A DNA stretch of 64,000 nt from Streptomyces scabiei 87.22 (GTDB lineage Bacteria; Actinomycetota; Actinomycetes; Streptomycetales; Streptomycetaceae), in assembly GCF_000091305.1 (NCBI RefSeq), contig NC_013929.1, positions 5,828,001-5,892,000 of the forward strand. Reading direction: 5' to 3'. A model generated the notes under the pieces. It did no database searches and had not been told where the DNA came from. It saw only the letters and a list, made by a program, of their open reading frames with translations. How positions within the stretch are numbered: the stretch's first letter is position 1; each line of letters begins with the position of its first letter. The position numbers and the translations under genes are program-made. Positions 1-8,798 of the stretch are shown piece by piece.

Positions 1-597
1 CGGCAGTACCTGCACGGTGAGGTGAGGCTCCGCCCTGGTCCCGAGCAACCGCGCCAACTGCTCACACATCACCGCCTGGCCGCCGACCGGACGCCTGAGC
101 ACCGCCTCGTCGAGGACCACCCACAGCTCGGGACGAGCGGGCGTACCGAGACGCTCCTGTCGTCCCATACGAAGGGCGACCCGCTCTTCCAACTGCTCCT
201 TGTCTGCGAGCGTTCGGCCGACGCTCAGCACTGCCCGCGCGTAGTCCTGCGTCTGCAACAGGCCAGGCACCACATGAGCCGCGTACTCGCGGATGGTCAC
301 CGCCCGCGCCGAGTACTCCATGAACTTCCGTGACCAGTCGGGAAACGCCTCCCGGTACACGTACGGCCACAGCTCGACGAGCAGATCGTCCGCGCCGAGG
401 GCCGCGTCCAGCGCACGCGCCAGTTCCAGCGTCGGCTTCGCTCCGGACGCCCGCTCGATCTGCGTGATCCGTGTGCTCACCACGTGCGTCCGGTCGCCGA
501 GCTCGGCCTGGGTCAGTCCGGCCGCCGTACGGAGCCTGCGCACTCGCGCGCCGAACAGGGCCGCCATCGACGTGCTGGGGTCAATTCCGTTGGCCAA
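1..597 (-). CDS. Helix-turn-helix DUF5753 (Scr1-type) transcriptional regulator, 3' end outside window
   Basis: The C-terminus runs off the left edge of the window. The visible ~199 residues hold an N-terminal XRE-type HTH (about residues 14-70, with GLTQAELGDRTHV and STRITQIERA) and the start of a DUF5753 domain (EYAAHVVPGLLQTQDYARA). A TTG start at 597 has GGAAG 7 nt upstream; an ATG at 567 is the alternative. In Streptomyces this family commonly sits beside anti-sigma-like ATPases and DUF397 proteins. Here an ATPase gene is divergent, so shared regulation is inferred. DNA targets are unknown. Confidence 0.85.
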   Translation of the reverse strand, partial: MANGIDPSTSMAALFGARVRRLRTAAGLTQAELGDRTHVVSTRITQIERASGAKPTLELARALDAALGADDLLVELWPYVYREAFPDWSRKFMEYSARAVTIREYAAHVVPGLLQTQDYARAVLSVGRTLADKEQLEERVALRMGRQERLGTPARPELWVVLDEAVLRRPVGGQAVMCEQLARLLGTRAEPHLTVQVLP

Positions 598-743
598 AGC
601 GTCACTTCCGTTCCTTACGGGAGGAAAAGTAAGGCTGTGTCACCTGTCGAGCGTAGGCCGACCGGACGATTCTTGAGCACGGAACGTGATGACTCGCGTA
701 CGTCGCGACATGCCTCGGATCGACGGACAAGGACGGACCAACC

Positions 744-1346
744 GTGCTGACAGGAACGACCACCCCGGGAGACGGGCCACGACGGAGCGCCGCGCACCCT
801 GCGGCGAAAACCGGCGCGCCGACAGACGCGGCACGCGAACTCCCGGCGTTCGCCGAGCAGTTCGCATCCTCGCCGAGGGGTGTGCGGCTCGCCCGCCGAC
901 TCACCGTCCGCCGCATGCAGGAGTGGGGCTACCTGTCGGTGTCCGACACGTCGTGCGCGGTCGCGCTCGTCGTCGGCGAACTCGCCGCGAATGCCGTACA
1001 GCACGGTCGAGTACCCGGACACGGCTTCGGCCTTCGGATCGCCCTCGACGCGGCTGCGGGCCTGGTTCGCGTCGAGGTCGCGGACGCGGCCTCCGCGAAA
1101 TGGCCGCCCAAGGCCCCGCCCTTGTCGTACCCCGAGGGCGAGTCCGGTCGAGGCCTGCTCCTGGTGGACGTCCTGGCCGTGCGCTGGGGGTCGGCGCCTC
1201 GTCGGCCCGTGGGGAAGACGGTATGGGCGGAGGTGTCCATCGAAACAGCCGGGCGGGCCGCCGGAGGGAAATCCGGTGGCCCGCCCCTGGCGGAAGCTGG
1301 TGATCAGCCGACGTCGGAGGCGTCCAGTCGGTACAGCCCGCTGTAG
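744..1346 (+). CDS. ATP-binding protein, anti-sigma / histidine-kinase-like ATPase (HATPase_c_2)
   Basis: A 200-residue soluble protein with the GHKL N-box (VVGELAANAVQHGRV) and the G-rich loop (GESGRGLLLVDVLAVRWG) of SpoIIAB/RsbW-type ATPases. Known family members phosphorylate STAS antagonists or bind sigma factors; the partner here is unknown. The GTG start at 744 follows AAGGACGGA. It is divergent from the DUF5753 regulator, a pairing frequent in Streptomyces. The last ~40 bases overlap the tail of an antisense coding relic. The C-terminal 30 residues (Gly/Pro/Ser rich) look like a read-through extension beyond the conserved domain. Confidence 0.85.
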   Translation: MLTGTTTPGDGPRRSAAHPAAKTGAPTDAARELPAFAEQFASSPRGVRLARRLTVRRMQEWGYLSVSDTSCAVALVVGELAANAVQHGRVPGHGFGLRIALDAAAGLVRVEVADAASAKWPPKAPPLSYPEGESGRGLLLVDVLAVRWGSAPRRPVGKTVWAEVSIETAGRAAGGKSGGPPLAEAGDQPTSEASSRYSPL

Positions 1347-1420
1347 TCGCTCACGGCGCTGCCGTTGTCCTTGGCCCACTCGGCGATCTCGGTGGCGGCG
1401 CTGTCGCTGCTGCCGATTCC
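1304..1420 (-). pseudogene. Relic of a glycosyltransferase family 39-like (mannosyltransferase) C-terminus
   Basis: About 38 codons ending in TGA at 1304 read GSSDSAATEIAEWAKDNG then GLYRLD. This resembles the terminal segment of ArnT/GT39-type membrane glycosyltransferases of actinobacteria (S-x-E-I-x-x-W-V ... LYDL). No membrane region precedes it: the same frame upstream is only the out-of-frame shadow of the zinc-ribbon gene. The resemblance is from memory of the family, so the identity is tentative. Confidence 0.35.
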
Positions 1421-1428
1421 CGCCGTCC

Positions 1429-1722
1429 TCAGGACTGGTACGGCTGCCGTTGCGGCTGGCCGTGGGACTGGCCGCCGTGCCCGCCCGCGCTCTGCGCCTG
1501 GAGCTGTTCGGCCTGCTCGGCGGTGACCTTCTGCTCCGCGCCGCAGAACGTGCACTGGGTCTGGTACTTCGTCGAGAACGGGAACAGCGGCACGAAGAAC
1601 AGCGTGAACTTCGTGACCCGCTTCCTGAGCGTGTGCGCGGCGGGGTTTCCGCACTGCCCGCACACCAGCGTCAGTATCGCGAGCTGGTACAGGTATCCCT
1701 TGGTGCCGAAGATGACGAACAT
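1429..1722 (-). CDS. Zinc-ribbon domain protein
   Basis: A 97-residue protein opening MFVIFGTKGYLYQLAIL, with two Cys pairs (CGQCGN and CTFCGAE) about 33 residues apart that form a zinc ribbon. A hydrophobic FTLFFVPLFPF stretch lies between them. The tail is Gln/Gly/His rich. The ATG at 1722 has GGAAGG 7 nt upstream, so the longer reading from 1758 is not needed. This small zinc-ribbon family is widespread in Streptomyces; its function is not known to me. Confidence 0.85.
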   Translation of the reverse strand: MFVIFGTKGYLYQLAILTLVCGQCGNPAAHTLRKRVTKFTLFFVPLFPFSTKYQTQCTFCGAEQKVTAEQAEQLQAQSAGGHGGQSHGQPQRQPYQS

Positions 1723-1855
1723 CTGATCCTTCCCGGGGCGCTCGTAGACGCGCCGCACGCACCGCAGTCACCGCACGCGCCGCACACACTGCCCTCCAGT
1801 GTGCATGTTCCCCACGAGAGCCCGTCGAGCCCGGCTGCCTCCCGTTACGGCACGG

Positions 1856-1893
1856 CCGAGGGCGGCGTCCCGTCGCCGGAACGCCGCCCTCGG
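1856..1893 (-). terminator. Hairpin terminator downstream of the M36 protease gene
   Basis: A perfect 13-bp GC-rich stem (1856-1868 with 1881-1893) and a 12-nt loop. It lies between the protease stop at 1920 and the zinc-ribbon gene, both on the minus strand. There is no clear T tract, as is common in Streptomyces. Confidence 0.7.
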
Positions 1894-1919
1894 GGGTGTG
1901 GCGGGTGATGCCGTGGCCG

Positions 1920-4910
1920 TCAGCCCCGGTGCGGGGCGCCGTGGACCACGAGTTCGGTCACGTCCAGGTACCTGCAGCCCGAGGGGCCGGAGTCCTTCGC
2001 GCAGTCCACGCCGTTGTCGGCGGCCTGGTTGCCGAGCAGCGTCAGCCGGACGTACCGGACGTTCTCGCCGGTGTCCGCCCGGAGGGCGACGGCGTTCTCC
2101 CGGCCGGTGTCGGCGGGACCGAAGTGCCCCTCGGCGGCGGTGGCCCAGGTGGTGCCGTCGGCGGAGGTGTCGATCCGGTAGTCGCCGAGCGACGCGGTCG
2201 CATCGTCCCCGCAGCCCGCCGTCGGATCGATGAGCAGCTCGCTGATGTCCACCGCCGCGGGCAGCCGGACCGTGTTGTGCGGGTCCGCTCCGCCGTCGCC
2301 GATGTCCGAGCCCCAGACGGTGCCCGCCATGTCGATCAGCCCGCCGGGCCCGCAGCCGAACCCGGAGTTGTCGGGGCCGCTGAAGTCCGCCACCTCGGCA
2401 CCGCCGGAGGAGGCCGCCCAGTCGCGGCGCACCTGCCAGTCGGCTCCACCGGCCCGTCCGACGACGACGGTGCGGATCTGGGGCTCGTAGCCGTTGCCGC
2501 TCGCGTACACCTTCCGGTACGTGCCCTCGGGGACGTCCGGGATCGTGTACGTGCCGTCCGCCGCGGACACGGCGGAGAAGTCGGCGCCCGGGAAGCCGGA
2601 GGAGTGCCCGCTGACGCTGACCGTGACCCCGCCCACGGCGGCGCCGGACGCGTCGTCGGTGACCTTGCCGGTGAGGGTGACCACCGGGGTGTCCGCGCCC
2701 GGCGGCAGGGAGAAGTCCTCGTCGGGCCTGGTGTCGTCACCCGAGAGGGCGGCGGCGAAGTAGCCCATGCCCCGGTGGGCGAAGACCTTCCAGATACGGT
2801 CGTGGGCGCGTCCGCCGTTGACCACGGTGTCGGCCTGGAGGATGGCGTTGCGCTGGTCGAGGAAGCTGGGGTTCGCGGGGGACAGTTCCATCGCCCGGGT
2901 CACCAGCGACTGGGAGAGCGGGCTGCCGAGCGCCGAGCGCAGGTCCCACAGGGTCTCGCCCCAGATCTCCCCGTCCGCGTGGCTCTCCGGACCACGGCGG
3001 GAGATCTTCCCGTAGTCGCCGTACGTGTACCCGCCGGGGCCCGCCGCCGACGTGCCGGGGCACCTGGGCGAGGCGGAGCCGACCGGGCAGTCCAGCCCCT
3101 GGGTCCGGCTCGGCGCGGAGTCGGTCCAGCCGGCCGGGTCGAGGGTCATCTCGCCGTCCGTACGACGGGTGTCCCTGCGCAGGTGCTCATCGGCGAGGAA
3201 GTCGAGCGCGTACCAGTCGCTCCACGCCTCGCCCATGGCCCCGGCCTGCTGGCTGACGAGGGTCGAGACGCCGTCCGCGTCGACGACGAGCCGGTTCGAC
3301 AGACCGTGCGTGTACTCGTGGTAGACGGTCGCGGCGTCGTCGCCCCAGTTGCCCTGCACGACCGGATAGCCGTCCGACGGCGCGGTGAGGTACAGCTGCA
3401 TCGTCGGCGGCCGGCCGTCCGGCGGCGTTCCCATGTTGGCGTTGTTCAGGTGGTCGTCGTCGGGCAGCCCGTCCTTGACGGCCGCGCCGTCGTCGGTCTG
3501 CGCCTGGACGGCGTCGCCGTCCCGGCCGTCGAAGTTGCCCGCGGCCCGGGTGAAGCCGATCGGGGCGGCCTTCAGGTGGTCGTGGAAGGTGCCGAGGAAG
3601 TAGAAGACCTGCGCGGCGTTCTGCGCGCGGTTGGTCTCCCAGGAGTTCGGCGTCTTCGCGTCCCAGGAGCACGGCACCGGGGTGCCGCAGCCGTCACCGG
3701 TGAAGGGCTTGAACGGGAAGGAGAAGGCCCCCTTCTTCGTCGGCGCGACCTCCTCCCCGGCGTCCGGCTGGTTGTTGTCGTTCACGTCGCTGTAGACGTG
3801 CGCCACGGTGCCGTCGAGGGTCTTGGCGCCCGCGGGCAGCCATCCGGGGGCGGTCAGGTTGCGGGAGCGCTGCTTGCCGCCCCGTACGTCACCGGGCGCG
3901 TGATCCCAGGCCAGAGCCTTGGCGGGCGGAGTCGTGGCCTTCTCGCCGGCGTTCTCGCCGGCGTTCTCGGTGACGTTCTGTGTGGCTTTCCTTGTGACCT
4001 TCTCGGCGGCCTTCCCGGCCGTTGTGACGCCGGCGGTCCGGCCGGACTGACGGTCGGCGGACTGGTCGGACGACAGGTTCTGCCGGTACAGGACCCGCCC
4101 GTTCTCCGCGTCGACGACGTGCAGCCACATCGCGTGGCCGTCCGGCGAGGTGACGGTCCGCCACGCACGGCGGGCGGCGCCGCCGGATGCCGCGTACACC
4201 ACCTGCTTGGCGGTGTCTCCGCGCGTGCTGTCGTCGCCGACGGCCCGGGCGCCCGCGATGTCCCGGACGGCGGTGCGCCGCGCCTCGGTGCCGGTGATCC
4301 GCCCGGGAGACAGCGCGGGCGGCAGGTTCCGCACGGGGGAGCCCTGCACACTGATCAGCCGCCCGTCGCGGGCGACATGGGCCTTGACGCCGTTGCCGAA
4401 CACCGGCACACCGTCGACCGACTGCACGAAGGACAGATGGCGGGTGCCGGCGACGTCGGTGTACTGCTTGCGCAGCGTCAGGGCGCGCACCTGGCCGGCG
4501 GAGAGGCCGAAGACATCGGGATGGGCCCGCAGGTACGCACGGACGACGTCCTCCGGGTCGGCTGCGCTGCGCGCCGTCAGATACCCGTCGAGCCGGGCGA
4601 CCTGGCGCGCGGTGCCCGTGGCCGGGTCGAGTTCGAGCACGCCCTGGGCGCCGAGCCGGTCCCGCAGCCGCTGTACGCCGGGCCGCTGTTCGGCCTTCGC
4701 CAGCCGCGCGTCACGCCGTACCAGCGTCTGCTGCGACGGGGCGGGCGGCTCGCTCTCGGCCGCCGGGGATCCGTTGCCCGGGGCGGGACGGCCCGTCGGG
4801 TCGTCCGGTACCGCGTTCGCGGAACCGGGCAGAAGGGCGACGGCCAGCGCCAGGCCGGCCGTCGCGGTGAGTATGGTCGCTCGCGTTCTCTGCGAGGAGG
4901 CTTTCGCCAT
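1920..4910 (-). CDS. Secreted M36 (fungalysin-type) zinc metalloprotease
   Basis: A 996-residue protein with a Sec signal peptide (residues ~1-33, cleavage near GSANA-VP). An FTP-like propeptide follows, then the catalytic domain with the zinc motif HEYTH at residues 531-535 and the third ligand Glu561 in GEAWSDWYALD. Downstream come a carboxypeptidase-regulatory-like fold (from about residue 742) and an F5/8-type-C-like adhesion domain (about 830-990). These features fit extracellular protein degradation. The ATG at 4910 has GAGG 7 nt upstream; the 36 residues in front of it look untranslated. A strong hairpin follows the gene. Confidence 0.92.
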   Translation of the reverse strand: MAKASSQRTRATILTATAGLALAVALLPGSANAVPDDPTGRPAPGNGSPAAESEPPAPSQQTLVRRDARLAKAEQRPGVQRLRDRLGAQGVLELDPATGTARQVARLDGYLTARSAADPEDVVRAYLRAHPDVFGLSAGQVRALTLRKQYTDVAGTRHLSFVQSVDGVPVFGNGVKAHVARDGRLISVQGSPVRNLPPALSPGRITGTEARRTAVRDIAGARAVGDDSTRGDTAKQVVYAASGGAARRAWRTVTSPDGHAMWLHVVDAENGRVLYRQNLSSDQSADRQSGRTAGVTTAGKAAEKVTRKATQNVTENAGENAGEKATTPPAKALAWDHAPGDVRGGKQRSRNLTAPGWLPAGAKTLDGTVAHVYSDVNDNNQPDAGEEVAPTKKGAFSFPFKPFTGDGCGTPVPCSWDAKTPNSWETNRAQNAAQVFYFLGTFHDHLKAAPIGFTRAAGNFDGRDGDAVQAQTDDGAAVKDGLPDDDHLNNANMGTPPDGRPPTMQLYLTAPSDGYPVVQGNWGDDAATVYHEYTHGLSNRLVVDADGVSTLVSQQAGAMGEAWSDWYALDFLADEHLRRDTRRTDGEMTLDPAGWTDSAPSRTQGLDCPVGSASPRCPGTSAAGPGGYTYGDYGKISRRGPESHADGEIWGETLWDLRSALGSPLSQSLVTRAMELSPANPSFLDQRNAILQADTVVNGGRAHDRIWKVFAHRGMGYFAAALSGDDTRPDEDFSLPPGADTPVVTLTGKVTDDASGAAVGGVTVSVSGHSSGFPGADFSAVSAADGTYTIPDVPEGTYRKVYASGNGYEPQIRTVVVGRAGGADWQVRRDWAASSGGAEVADFSGPDNSGFGCGPGGLIDMAGTVWGSDIGDGGADPHNTVRLPAAVDISELLIDPTAGCGDDATASLGDYRIDTSADGTTWATAAEGHFGPADTGRENAVALRADTGENVRYVRLTLLGNQAADNGVDCAKDSGPSGCRYLDVTELVVHGAPHRG

Positions 4911-5093
4911 GTCACTGCCTCGTGGGGGGTGAGGAGTCCAACGACCGCCCGTAGCGGCCGAGTTGTGCGTTTCGACCCTGTCATCCGCACGGGGACGCCT
5001 GAAACCCTGAAACTTCAAGTTTCACAAAAACCCCACAGGCCCCACGAGTGCCTGTGTGAACGCATGGGCCACGGGGCGCGTGCGCCCGCGCGA

Positions 5094-5588
5094 TCAGCGC
5101 CCTTCCTGCTCGAAACGTGCCACCCGGCGGGCCAGCTTGGCCCGGTACCGCTCGGGTGCGTGCGAGGCGAGGGAGCGCCGGACCATCACCTCCGCGTCCA
5201 GACTCTCGGCGTACTCCCGGAGAGAGGGAATCCGCAGCAGGACGGCGCGCTGCGCCTCCGCTTCCTCGACGGTCCTCAACGGGGTGCGGTCGTTGCGCTC
5301 GTGGTTGCAGCCCCAGTGGGTGAGACGCACGTTGTCACGGGTGTCCGTGCCGCCGGCCGCGACGGTGCGGATGTGGTCGAGGCTCGGGGACCGGGGATCG
5401 GGGTGCCGCCGGTCCCGGTCCACCGGATCCCCGCACAGACCGCACAGCCAGCCGTCCCGCGCACCGATCTCCGCCACGTCGTAACGCTCGACGCGCCCAT
5501 TGGCCCGCATCCGCGCCCGCCGCCGCCGATCCTGATCCCGCTTGACCTCGCTGCGACGCGGGGGCGCGGGGGGTTCCGGGTCACTCAC
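5094..5588 (-). CDS. HNH endonuclease domain protein
   Basis: A 164-residue protein with a basic N-terminus, a zinc-binding pair (CGLCGDPV) and an HNH core: LDHIRTVAAGGTDTRDNVRL then WGCNHERN. These are the catalytic/metal His, the Asn and the closing His of the family. The GTG start at 5588 follows AAGGGGG. It stands alone, divergent from the M48 gene, with no restriction or phage partner next to it. HNH proteins of this size can be phage- or restriction-derived nucleases; the substrate is unknown. Confidence 0.85.
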   Translation of the reverse strand: MSDPEPPAPPRRSEVKRDQDRRRRARMRANGRVERYDVAEIGARDGWLCGLCGDPVDRDRRHPDPRSPSLDHIRTVAAGGTDTRDNVRLTHWGCNHERNDRTPLRTVEEAEAQRAVLLRIPSLREYAESLDAEVMVRRSLASHAPERYRAKLARRVARFEQEGR

Positions 5589-5914
5589 CAGTGCCCCCTT
5601 CGTCGGTGGAAGCCCGTGCTGCGGTGATTCTCCCTCGACCACGCGTCGTTCGGCGGTTCGTGGGCTGCCCTACGCGGTCTGATCCAGAGCCCCACGCACG
5701 TACGGCCCCTGCTGCCGTCTCGGCGTCCGCGCGCCCGCTGGAGCGCGCACCCACCGGAGCGCCCGACCCCCGCCCCCCCCCGGGACGATTGCGGCAGGAT
5801 CACGGTTCGGCAGCGAAGCACGACCACTCTTCGCTGTGTGTCCGCCGTGTGATCGGATCGGCCGGTATCAGCAGGCAGCGGCTCAGGGAGGAGCCGAGGA
5901 AGAGGAGAACAGGG
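5589..5914. other. Gene-free divergent intergenic region (HNH / M48)
   Basis: 326 bases between divergent genes. It presumably holds both promoters. It includes a C-run near 5770-5782. I see no convincing ORF, RNA gene or operator; the reading frames open here are extensions of the neighbouring genes without their own ribosome sites. Confidence 0.5.
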
Positions 5915-7201
5915 ATGCCCGCCATCACCGGAGAGATCACACGGCCGTGCCCGCAATGCGGCGTCGAGATGCGTGTCGACGACCGGTTCACCGTCTGGTG
6001 CGCCGCCTGCGACTGGAACGTGGACCCCGAGGGACAGGGGCCGGACGCGAGTCGGCTGGAACGCGCCGCACGTGCCCTGGCCCGACGGCACGGCGAGCAG
6101 CTTCTCGCCGAGATGGGGAGCGGGCGGGATCCGCGCCCGAGGCGTGACGCCTCGGCACTGATCGGCACCGCGCTCGCCCTGACCGTGCACGGGGTCACTC
6201 TCGCGCTGGCCGTCGGCGGTGTCTGGTGTGTGGTGGCGGGCTGGGGCGGCGTAGGCGTGGTGGCGGGCCTGGTGCTTCTCGTACTGGCCTGGGGGCTCGC
6301 CCCGAGAGTCCAGCGCCTGCCCGACGACCGGCCCGTGCTGTTCCGGTCGGACGCCCCCGAACTCTTCGCCCTGCTGGACGAGGTGGCGCGGTCGGTCGGT
6401 ACCCGCGGCGTGCACGCGATCGCCGTGGACGCGAGCATCAACGCCGCCGTCACGACGTACGGTGTGCGCGGCCGACGGCTGTTGGTGCTGGGCATGCCGC
6501 TGTGGGAGGTCCTCACCCCCGGGGAGCGGATCGCGCTGCTCGGCCACGAGCTGGCCCATTACGCCAACGGCGACACCCGTAACGGCCTGGTCGTGGGCAC
6601 GGCGGTGCGGTCCCTGGCCCTGTGGCACCACACCCTTCAGCCGCTTCCGCAGCCGTCCGGGATCGAGATGGCCGTCAACGCCCTGTACGTGGTGCCACGC
6701 CTGCTGGTCCGGGCGGTGCTCGTGCTGCTCGTCCGGCTGACGTCGCGGGCCGGGATACGTGCCGAGTACCTCGCCGACCGGCTGGCGGCCCGTACGGCTT
6801 CCACACAGGAGGCCGTGAACCTCATGGACCGGTTGCTCATCACCAGGGCCCTCGGCGTCCTCCTGCGCGCCGAGGCCAGTCGTGCCGCCCTCGGCGGGAC
6901 GAGGTCCGCCCGAGAGGCCGCGGCCCGGGCCGGCGATGTGTGGGAGCGGCTCCGCGCGTACGCGGCGTCCGTCCCGGAGCACGAGTACGAACGGCAGAGG
7001 CGGGTCGGAACCCTCCGCGGGCACCAGGTCGACGCCACCCACCCACCGACCCACCTGCGGCGCGCCTGTCTGCTCACCGGGACCCCCGAGGCCGCCGCCG
7101 TGGTGCCGCAGGCACACCGCACCGAGCGGATCGCCGCGGAACTTGCCGAGGCCCGCACGGAGACGGCCCGCCGCCTGCTGCGCGACGGCCTCGACGACTG
7201 A
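5915..7201 (+). CDS. M48 family membrane metalloprotease with N-terminal zinc ribbon
   Basis: 428 residues. A short zinc ribbon (CPQCG ... WCAACDW) is followed by two membrane segments (about residues 80-130) and an M48 (HtpX/Ste24-like) catalytic domain with HELAH at 211-215. A later AEYLADRLAA supplies the Glu ligand (about residue 282). The ATG at 5915 is preceded by AGGAG. The active site should face the cytoplasm, as in HtpX, which degrades damaged membrane proteins; that role is inferred. The ribbon-plus-M48 arrangement recurs in Streptomyces. Confidence 0.9.
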   Translation: MPAITGEITRPCPQCGVEMRVDDRFTVWCAACDWNVDPEGQGPDASRLERAARALARRHGEQLLAEMGSGRDPRPRRDASALIGTALALTVHGVTLALAVGGVWCVVAGWGGVGVVAGLVLLVLAWGLAPRVQRLPDDRPVLFRSDAPELFALLDEVARSVGTRGVHAIAVDASINAAVTTYGVRGRRLLVLGMPLWEVLTPGERIALLGHELAHYANGDTRNGLVVGTAVRSLALWHHTLQPLPQPSGIEMAVNALYVVPRLLVRAVLVLLVRLTSRAGIRAEYLADRLAARTASTQEAVNLMDRLLITRALGVLLRAEASRAALGGTRSAREAAARAGDVWERLRAYAASVPEHEYERQRRVGTLRGHQVDATHPPTHLRRACLLTGTPEAAAVVPQAHRTERIAAELAEARTETARRLLRDGLDD

Positions 7202-7259
7202 CTCCCGCACTTGCCCCTACGACCGCCAGGCTTGGACGCCAGGTGCACCGCCCGTGCGG

Positions 7260-7457
7260 CTACGGGCGACGGTAGACGGCAGGATCGGTTCCGGGCTCCG
7301 GAGCCCGGGACAGGTTCAGGTAGCACGGATGCTCGGGGTCGCCCACTTCCATGAGCACGAACTGATCGACGTCGTGGTTGGCGAAACGATGGAGGTACTG
7401 GAGGAAGAGTTCCAGCTCCTCGCCGGAGAGACGCTCGTCGTGCCGGTCGTTCCGCAT
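7260..7457 (-). CDS. Small conserved hypothetical protein
   Basis: 65 residues, acidic and soluble, with LSGEELELFLQYLHRFANHDVDQF. This pattern recurs in small Streptomyces proteins of unknown function. The ATG at 7457 follows an AGGGTGAGGG ribosome site. It converges with the M48 gene and starts close to a divergent hypothetical gene. No catalytic motif is seen. Confidence 0.65.
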   Translation of the reverse strand: MRNDRHDERLSGEELELFLQYLHRFANHDVDQFVLMEVGDPEHPCYLNLSRAPEPGTDPAVYRRP

Positions 7458-7582
7458 GCCCTCACCCTATGACCGGCCCGGGTGCCACGACCCTGGCCTC
7501 CCGAAGTGACGTGGCTGGGGTCCCCTGGTCTGGGGGTGTGCTGTACCTCATTGCTGTAGAGCAGGATCCCGAGCGGGGGGCC

Positions 7583-7951
7583 ATGGAACGGGAACAGCTG
7601 GAACGGCTGCTGGATGGTGGCGACGACACCTCGTCGGCCGCTCTGGCTGCCCTCCGCGCCGGCGCCTCTTACGTCGTCTGGGACGGTCCGACGTCGGCCA
7701 TGTCGCTCGCGACGATCTACGGGCGCAGGCTCCGTCTCACCTCTCGCAGAGGCATCGAGACCTCCGGCTTGGCGCGGGCCGTGCAACGCCTCGACCTGTA
7801 CGGCGGCGGGACGGTTCGGCTCGGTCGCATCAGGACAGCCGACGGCTCATGGGTCTTCATGCTGTTCCTAGCCGAGGACGGCAGCACGCTGGTGGCGTGC
7901 ACCGGCGTCCGCCAGACCCCACCCGGCGCGGCACGCCCCGACCTCTGCTGA
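7583..7951 (+). CDS. Hypothetical protein
   Basis: 122 residues; the ATG at 7583 is preceded by GAGCGGGGGG. The sequence has mixed alpha/beta character (ERLLDGGDDTSSAALAALRA, then strands through YGGGTVRLGRI and WVFMLFLAEDG), without a signal peptide, membrane span or recognisable motif. The frame continues upstream to 7469 without a ribosome site. I do not recognise the family. Confidence 0.6.
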   Translation: MEREQLERLLDGGDDTSSAALAALRAGASYVVWDGPTSAMSLATIYGRRLRLTSRRGIETSGLARAVQRLDLYGGGTVRLGRIRTADGSWVFMLFLAEDGSTLVACTGVRQTPPGAARPDLC

Positions 7952-8204
7952 ACTCGCACCGCCCACACTCTTTTCCGGTCGTTCAGGTGCTGACCTCGGG
8001 CACTGGTCGACACGGAGCCTCGGCAGGCGGTGACCCTTTTCCCCCAGAATGGCTCGCCGCCGTCACGGATCCCGGCGGCGAGAGCCCGTGGACCGTCCGG
8101 GCACACGAACTGGCGCGTCTCCCGCGCGTGAACCCTCCTGGCCGCTTCGGACAACAGGGGGTGCAATGCACTCCACTCCTACCGAATGAAGAAGCGAGGG
8201 CCTC

Positions 8205-8798
8205 GTGGGGGACCCACCCGCCGACGACGCGCTGATCATCCAGGAATCCCTGGAGCGGCCGGAGTTGTTCGCCAGGCTGTACGACAGACATGCCGCCGAG
8301 ATCCACCGGTACGTGATGCGCCGGCTGGGCGACAGCCACGCCGACGACATCACGGCGCAGACCTTCCTCATCGCCTTCCGCAACCGCGCCCGCTTCGACA
8401 TCGCGCGCGCCAGTGCCCGGCCATGGCTCTACGGCATCGCCGGCAACCTCATCGGCAGCCACCGCCGCTCGGAGGTGCGGGCGCTGCGGGCGCTGGCCCG
8501 TACCGGCGTCGACCCGGTGGCCGAGTCCTGGTCGGAACGGGCCGACGAGCGGGTGACGGCCGAGGCCTCGCAGCAGGCGCTGGCCGGGGCGATCGCGGCC
8601 CTGCCCGGGAAGGACCGGCATGTGCTGCTGCTGGTCGCCTGGGCGGACTTCACCTACCAGGAGTGTGCCGACGCCCTCGGGGTGCCGGTCGGCACGGTCC
8701 GCTCCCGGCTGAACCGGGCGCGGCGCAAGATGCGTTCGGCGCTCGGCGCCGACCCCACCCTCGTCAGCGACCACAGCGGGGCGGTAACCCATGGATGA
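8205..8798 (+). CDS. ECF-type RNA polymerase sigma factor (module 1)
   Basis: 197 residues. Sigma-70 region 2 includes ELFARLYDRHAAEIHRYVMRRL and ADDITAQTFLIAFRNR; region 4 includes YQECADALGVPVGTVRSRLNRARRKM. The GTG start is at 8205. Its last bases overlap the start of the CU044_5270-family gene (ATGGATGA), so translation is probably coupled. A near-parallel pair lies at 12980-14715. The membrane partner may act in its regulation, but no anti-sigma zinc motif is visible there. Confidence 0.92.
   Translation: MGDPPADDALIIQESLERPELFARLYDRHAAEIHRYVMRRLGDSHADDITAQTFLIAFRNRARFDIARASARPWLYGIAGNLIGSHRRSEVRALRALARTGVDPVAESWSERADERVTAEASQQALAGAIAALPGKDRHVLLLVAWADFTYQECADALGVPVGTVRSRLNRARRKMRSALGADPTLVSDHSGAVTHG

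Noticed and set aside
1896..5627. A 1243-codon plus-strand open frame antisense to the M36 protease and HNH genes
   Set aside because: It is a GC-skew shadow: its translation is Val/Gly/Arg-rich without any domain, and the opposite strand has clear signal peptide, HEYTH and HNH motifs.
8161..8171. Small palindrome GTGCAATGCAC upstream of ECF module 1 as an operator
   Set aside because: Only 5-bp arms; expected by chance at this frequency and not seen upstream of module 2.
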